23,803 bases of DNA from Pseudoflavonifractor sp964504285 (GTDB lineage Bacteria > Bacillota > Clostridia > Oscillospirales > Oscillospiraceae), in the NCBI GenBank assembly GCA_964504285.1, contig CAZDDZ010000032.1:1-23803 (forward strand), written 5' to 3'. Position 1 is the stretch's first letter. Each line of letters begins with the position of its first letter. Below, in pieces: positions 22,513-23,803 of this stretch. Below the pieces are notes generated by a model. The model was not told the DNA's origin. It worked only from the letters and a program-made list of their open reading frames with translations, and did no database searches. Both the position numbers and the translations under genes were made by a program.

Positions 22513-23706
22513 ATGAAAGTAAAATTACTGGCCCTCCTGATGGCAGGGCTTTTGCTTCTCTCCGGCTGCGCAGCCATGACGAGCCGGGATTATCTCTCCA
22601 TTGCGTCCCACAAAAGCAGTCTTACCACCGAGGACGACCCCACTGTTTTTAAGGCCGAAAACTACACCAAGCTGGTGGATGACATTCACAGTATGGTGGA
22701 AGCCGGGTTGAGCCATGGGGTGGTGCATCTGTTTAATTACAGACCACGCAACGCTAAGGGCGATGTAGAAACCGACCTGGCCAACGCCTGCGCCGAGGTG
22801 GCTCAGGCCGATGCGCTGGGTGCGTATGCAGTTGATTTTATTAAGCATGACAAAAGCTACATTGTCTCCTATTACGAGGCAAACATCTACATCAACTACC
22901 GCCGTACCCAGCAGCAGGTAAAAAATATTGTTTCGGTCACCGGCAGCAGCGCCATTCGGGCAGAGATACAGGAGACGCTCTCTACCTTTTCTACCGAAAA
23001 GGTGCTGCGTATCAGCTATTTTAATGAAACTGCGGACTCCATTCAGGCACTTGTACGTCAGGCCTACTACACCACACCGCTCTTCGCCTTGGGTATGCCG
23101 GAGATCGAGGTGGTTCTCTACCCTGCAAATCGAGAGGATCAGCCCTACACCGAGACCTTGCGCATTGTGGAGATCCTGCTGACTTACCCCGAGGATCAGG
23201 ACACCCTGCGGGACCAGGCACTGGCCTTAGCGACCAAAGCCCAGGAGGTCGGTGATTCCTTCCTTGGCTTGGGTAAGGAGATTGCGGCCCGGGAAATTTA
23301 CCGTTATGTAAAAGAGCAAATAGCCCTGCCGGCCGGAGGGCAGCCCACAGGCCGTGTCAATACCGCCTACGCCGCCTTGATAGGCGGTACTGCCGACAGC
23401 GAGGGCAAGGCCCTGGCCTTCCAGCTTTTGTGCCAACAGGCGGGGCTGGAGAGTTATGTTGTGTCAGGCGGAGTGGAACGTGTTCCCCGCTACTGGAACA
23501 TTGTGGCCCTGCCTGACGGGGAGTACCGCCATGTGGACGTGGGTCTGGACGAGGGATTTGGCCTTTCCGACGCCGACTTGGTTGCCATGGGCTACGCCTG
23601 GAATCGTGATGAATACAAGGCTTGCGGGGCGCAGCCGCCACCGCCGGAGGAGAGCAAGACTGCGGAGCTTGAAATTACTTTGTACGAAGATGAAAATAAC
23701 ACTTGA
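22513..23706 (+). CDS. Lipoprotein with degenerate transglutaminase-like domain
   Basis: The 397-residue exported protein has a lipoprotein signal with lipobox LLSGC (C19). The middle part (about 50-260) contains no motif I can name. A domain near 283-345 follows the transglutaminase-like order: DSEGKALAFQLLCQQAGLE, then RYWNIV, then YRHVDVGLD. In active members these are xCxGyA, HAWN and the HVD-type Asp. Here the Cys position is S296, the His position is R326, and the Asp (D342) is kept. It is therefore probably not a protease or transglutaminase and may bind peptides or act as a scaffold (inference). AAGGGGG lies 6 bases before the ATG. The tail is Pro- and Glu-rich. Confidence 0.8.
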   Translation: MKVKLLALLMAGLLLLSGCAAMTSRDYLSIASHKSSLTTEDDPTVFKAENYTKLVDDIHSMVEAGLSHGVVHLFNYRPRNAKGDVETDLANACAEVAQADALGAYAVDFIKHDKSYIVSYYEANIYINYRRTQQQVKNIVSVTGSSAIRAEIQETLSTFSTEKVLRISYFNETADSIQALVRQAYYTTPLFALGMPEIEVVLYPANREDQPYTETLRIVEILLTYPEDQDTLRDQALALATKAQEVGDSFLGLGKEIAAREIYRYVKEQIALPAGGQPTGRVNTAYAALIGGTADSEGKALAFQLLCQQAGLESYVVSGGVERVPRYWNIVALPDGEYRHVDVGLDEGFGLSDADLVAMGYAWNRDEYKACGAQPPPPEESKTAELEITLYEDENNT

Positions 23707-23731
23707 CAAATGATGCTTTTTTATGTAGAAT
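23703..23731 (+). promoter_or_regulatory. Sigma-A promoter of tRNA-Gly
   Basis: A perfect -35 TTGACA (23703-23708), a 17-base spacer and -10 TAGAAT (23726-23731) are visible, 13 bases before the tRNA. The TGA stop codon of the upstream lipoprotein gene (23704-23706) lies inside the -35 hexamer. Confidence 0.88.
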
Positions 23732-23744
23732 ATCATTTGTCGCT

Positions 23745-23803
23745 GCGGGTGTAGCTCATCTGGTAGAGCGCCACCTTGCCAAGGTGGAGGTAGCGAGTTC
23801 GAG
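23745..23803 (+). tRNA. tRNA-Gly (anticodon GCC), partial at window edge
   Basis: The first 59 bases of a tRNA are visible: acceptor 5' strand GCGGGTG, D arm GCTC...GAGC, anticodon arm CCACC-TTGCCAA-GGTGG (anticodon GCC), variable loop, and the T-arm start GCGAG-TTCGAG. The 3' part lies outside the window. Confidence 0.95.

Noticed and set aside
1..23803. CRISPR array, prophage or insertion sequence genes
   Set aside because: No regularly spaced repeats, transposase, integrase or phage structural genes were found. The repeats seen are palindromic and not spaced arrays.

Overview
The window reads as chromosomal DNA of a GC-rich, spore-forming, anaerobic member of the Firmicutes, most likely Oscillospiraceae (Oscillibacter/Flavonifractor-like). 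The reasons are a clostridial-type Rnf complex, a DUF2508-BofA pair, a type-3 prolyl-tRNA synthetase, near-consensus sigma-A promoters with 17-18 bp spacers, and strong G-rich ribosome binding sites. No plasmid, phage or insertion-sequence genes were seen. This assignment is inference from gene families, not a database match.

Region 1 (1-7455, minus strand) is one long operon. It starts from a good promoter at 7427-7455 and runs NusG-domain-II protein, Gx/heptaprenyl-diphosphate-synthase-component-I membrane protein, apbE, rnfC, rnfD, rnfG, rnfE, rnfA, rnfB, ending in a strong terminator at 65-98. Rnf couples ferredoxin:NAD+ electron transfer to ion pumping, and ApbE covalently attaches FMN to RnfG and RnfD. 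RnfG carries two FMN-binding domains in tandem.

Region 2 (7539-9952, plus strand) is a three-gene cassette: a radical SAM protein of the DNA modification/repair family with a C-terminal helix-hairpin-helix, its TIGR03915/DUF4130-type partner, and a small TIGR04076-type protein. The promoter spacer holds a LexA-like dyad. The first two proteins carry beta-clamp-like peptides (QLSLF and QLCMF). This is the best candidate here for a poorly described system. It converges, with overlapping stop codons, on an uncharacterised gene (9947-10426, minus).

Region 3 (10427-14555) has proS (plus) converging on prfC (minus), separated by two terminators, with a HAD phosphatase gene upstream of prfC. Region 4 (14556-15574) holds a 150-bp palindromic element, a tRNA-Val(GAC) with a perfect consensus promoter, and the bofA/DUF2508 pair.

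Region 5 (15575-20396) holds a probable structured non-coding RNA ending in a terminator, then a divergent two-subunit type IIA DNA topoisomerase (GyrB/ParE-like and GyrA/ParC-like). The enzyme keeps its catalytic residues but differs from gyrase/topoisomerase IV at several hallmark positions. Region 6 (20397-23803) holds a YitT/DUF2179 membrane protein whose stop codon lies in the end of a 166-bp MITE-like element, a composite hairpin repeat, a LUD-domain protein, a lipoprotein with a transglutaminase-like domain lacking its catalytic Cys and His, and the start of a tRNA-Gly(GCC) gene cut by the window edge.
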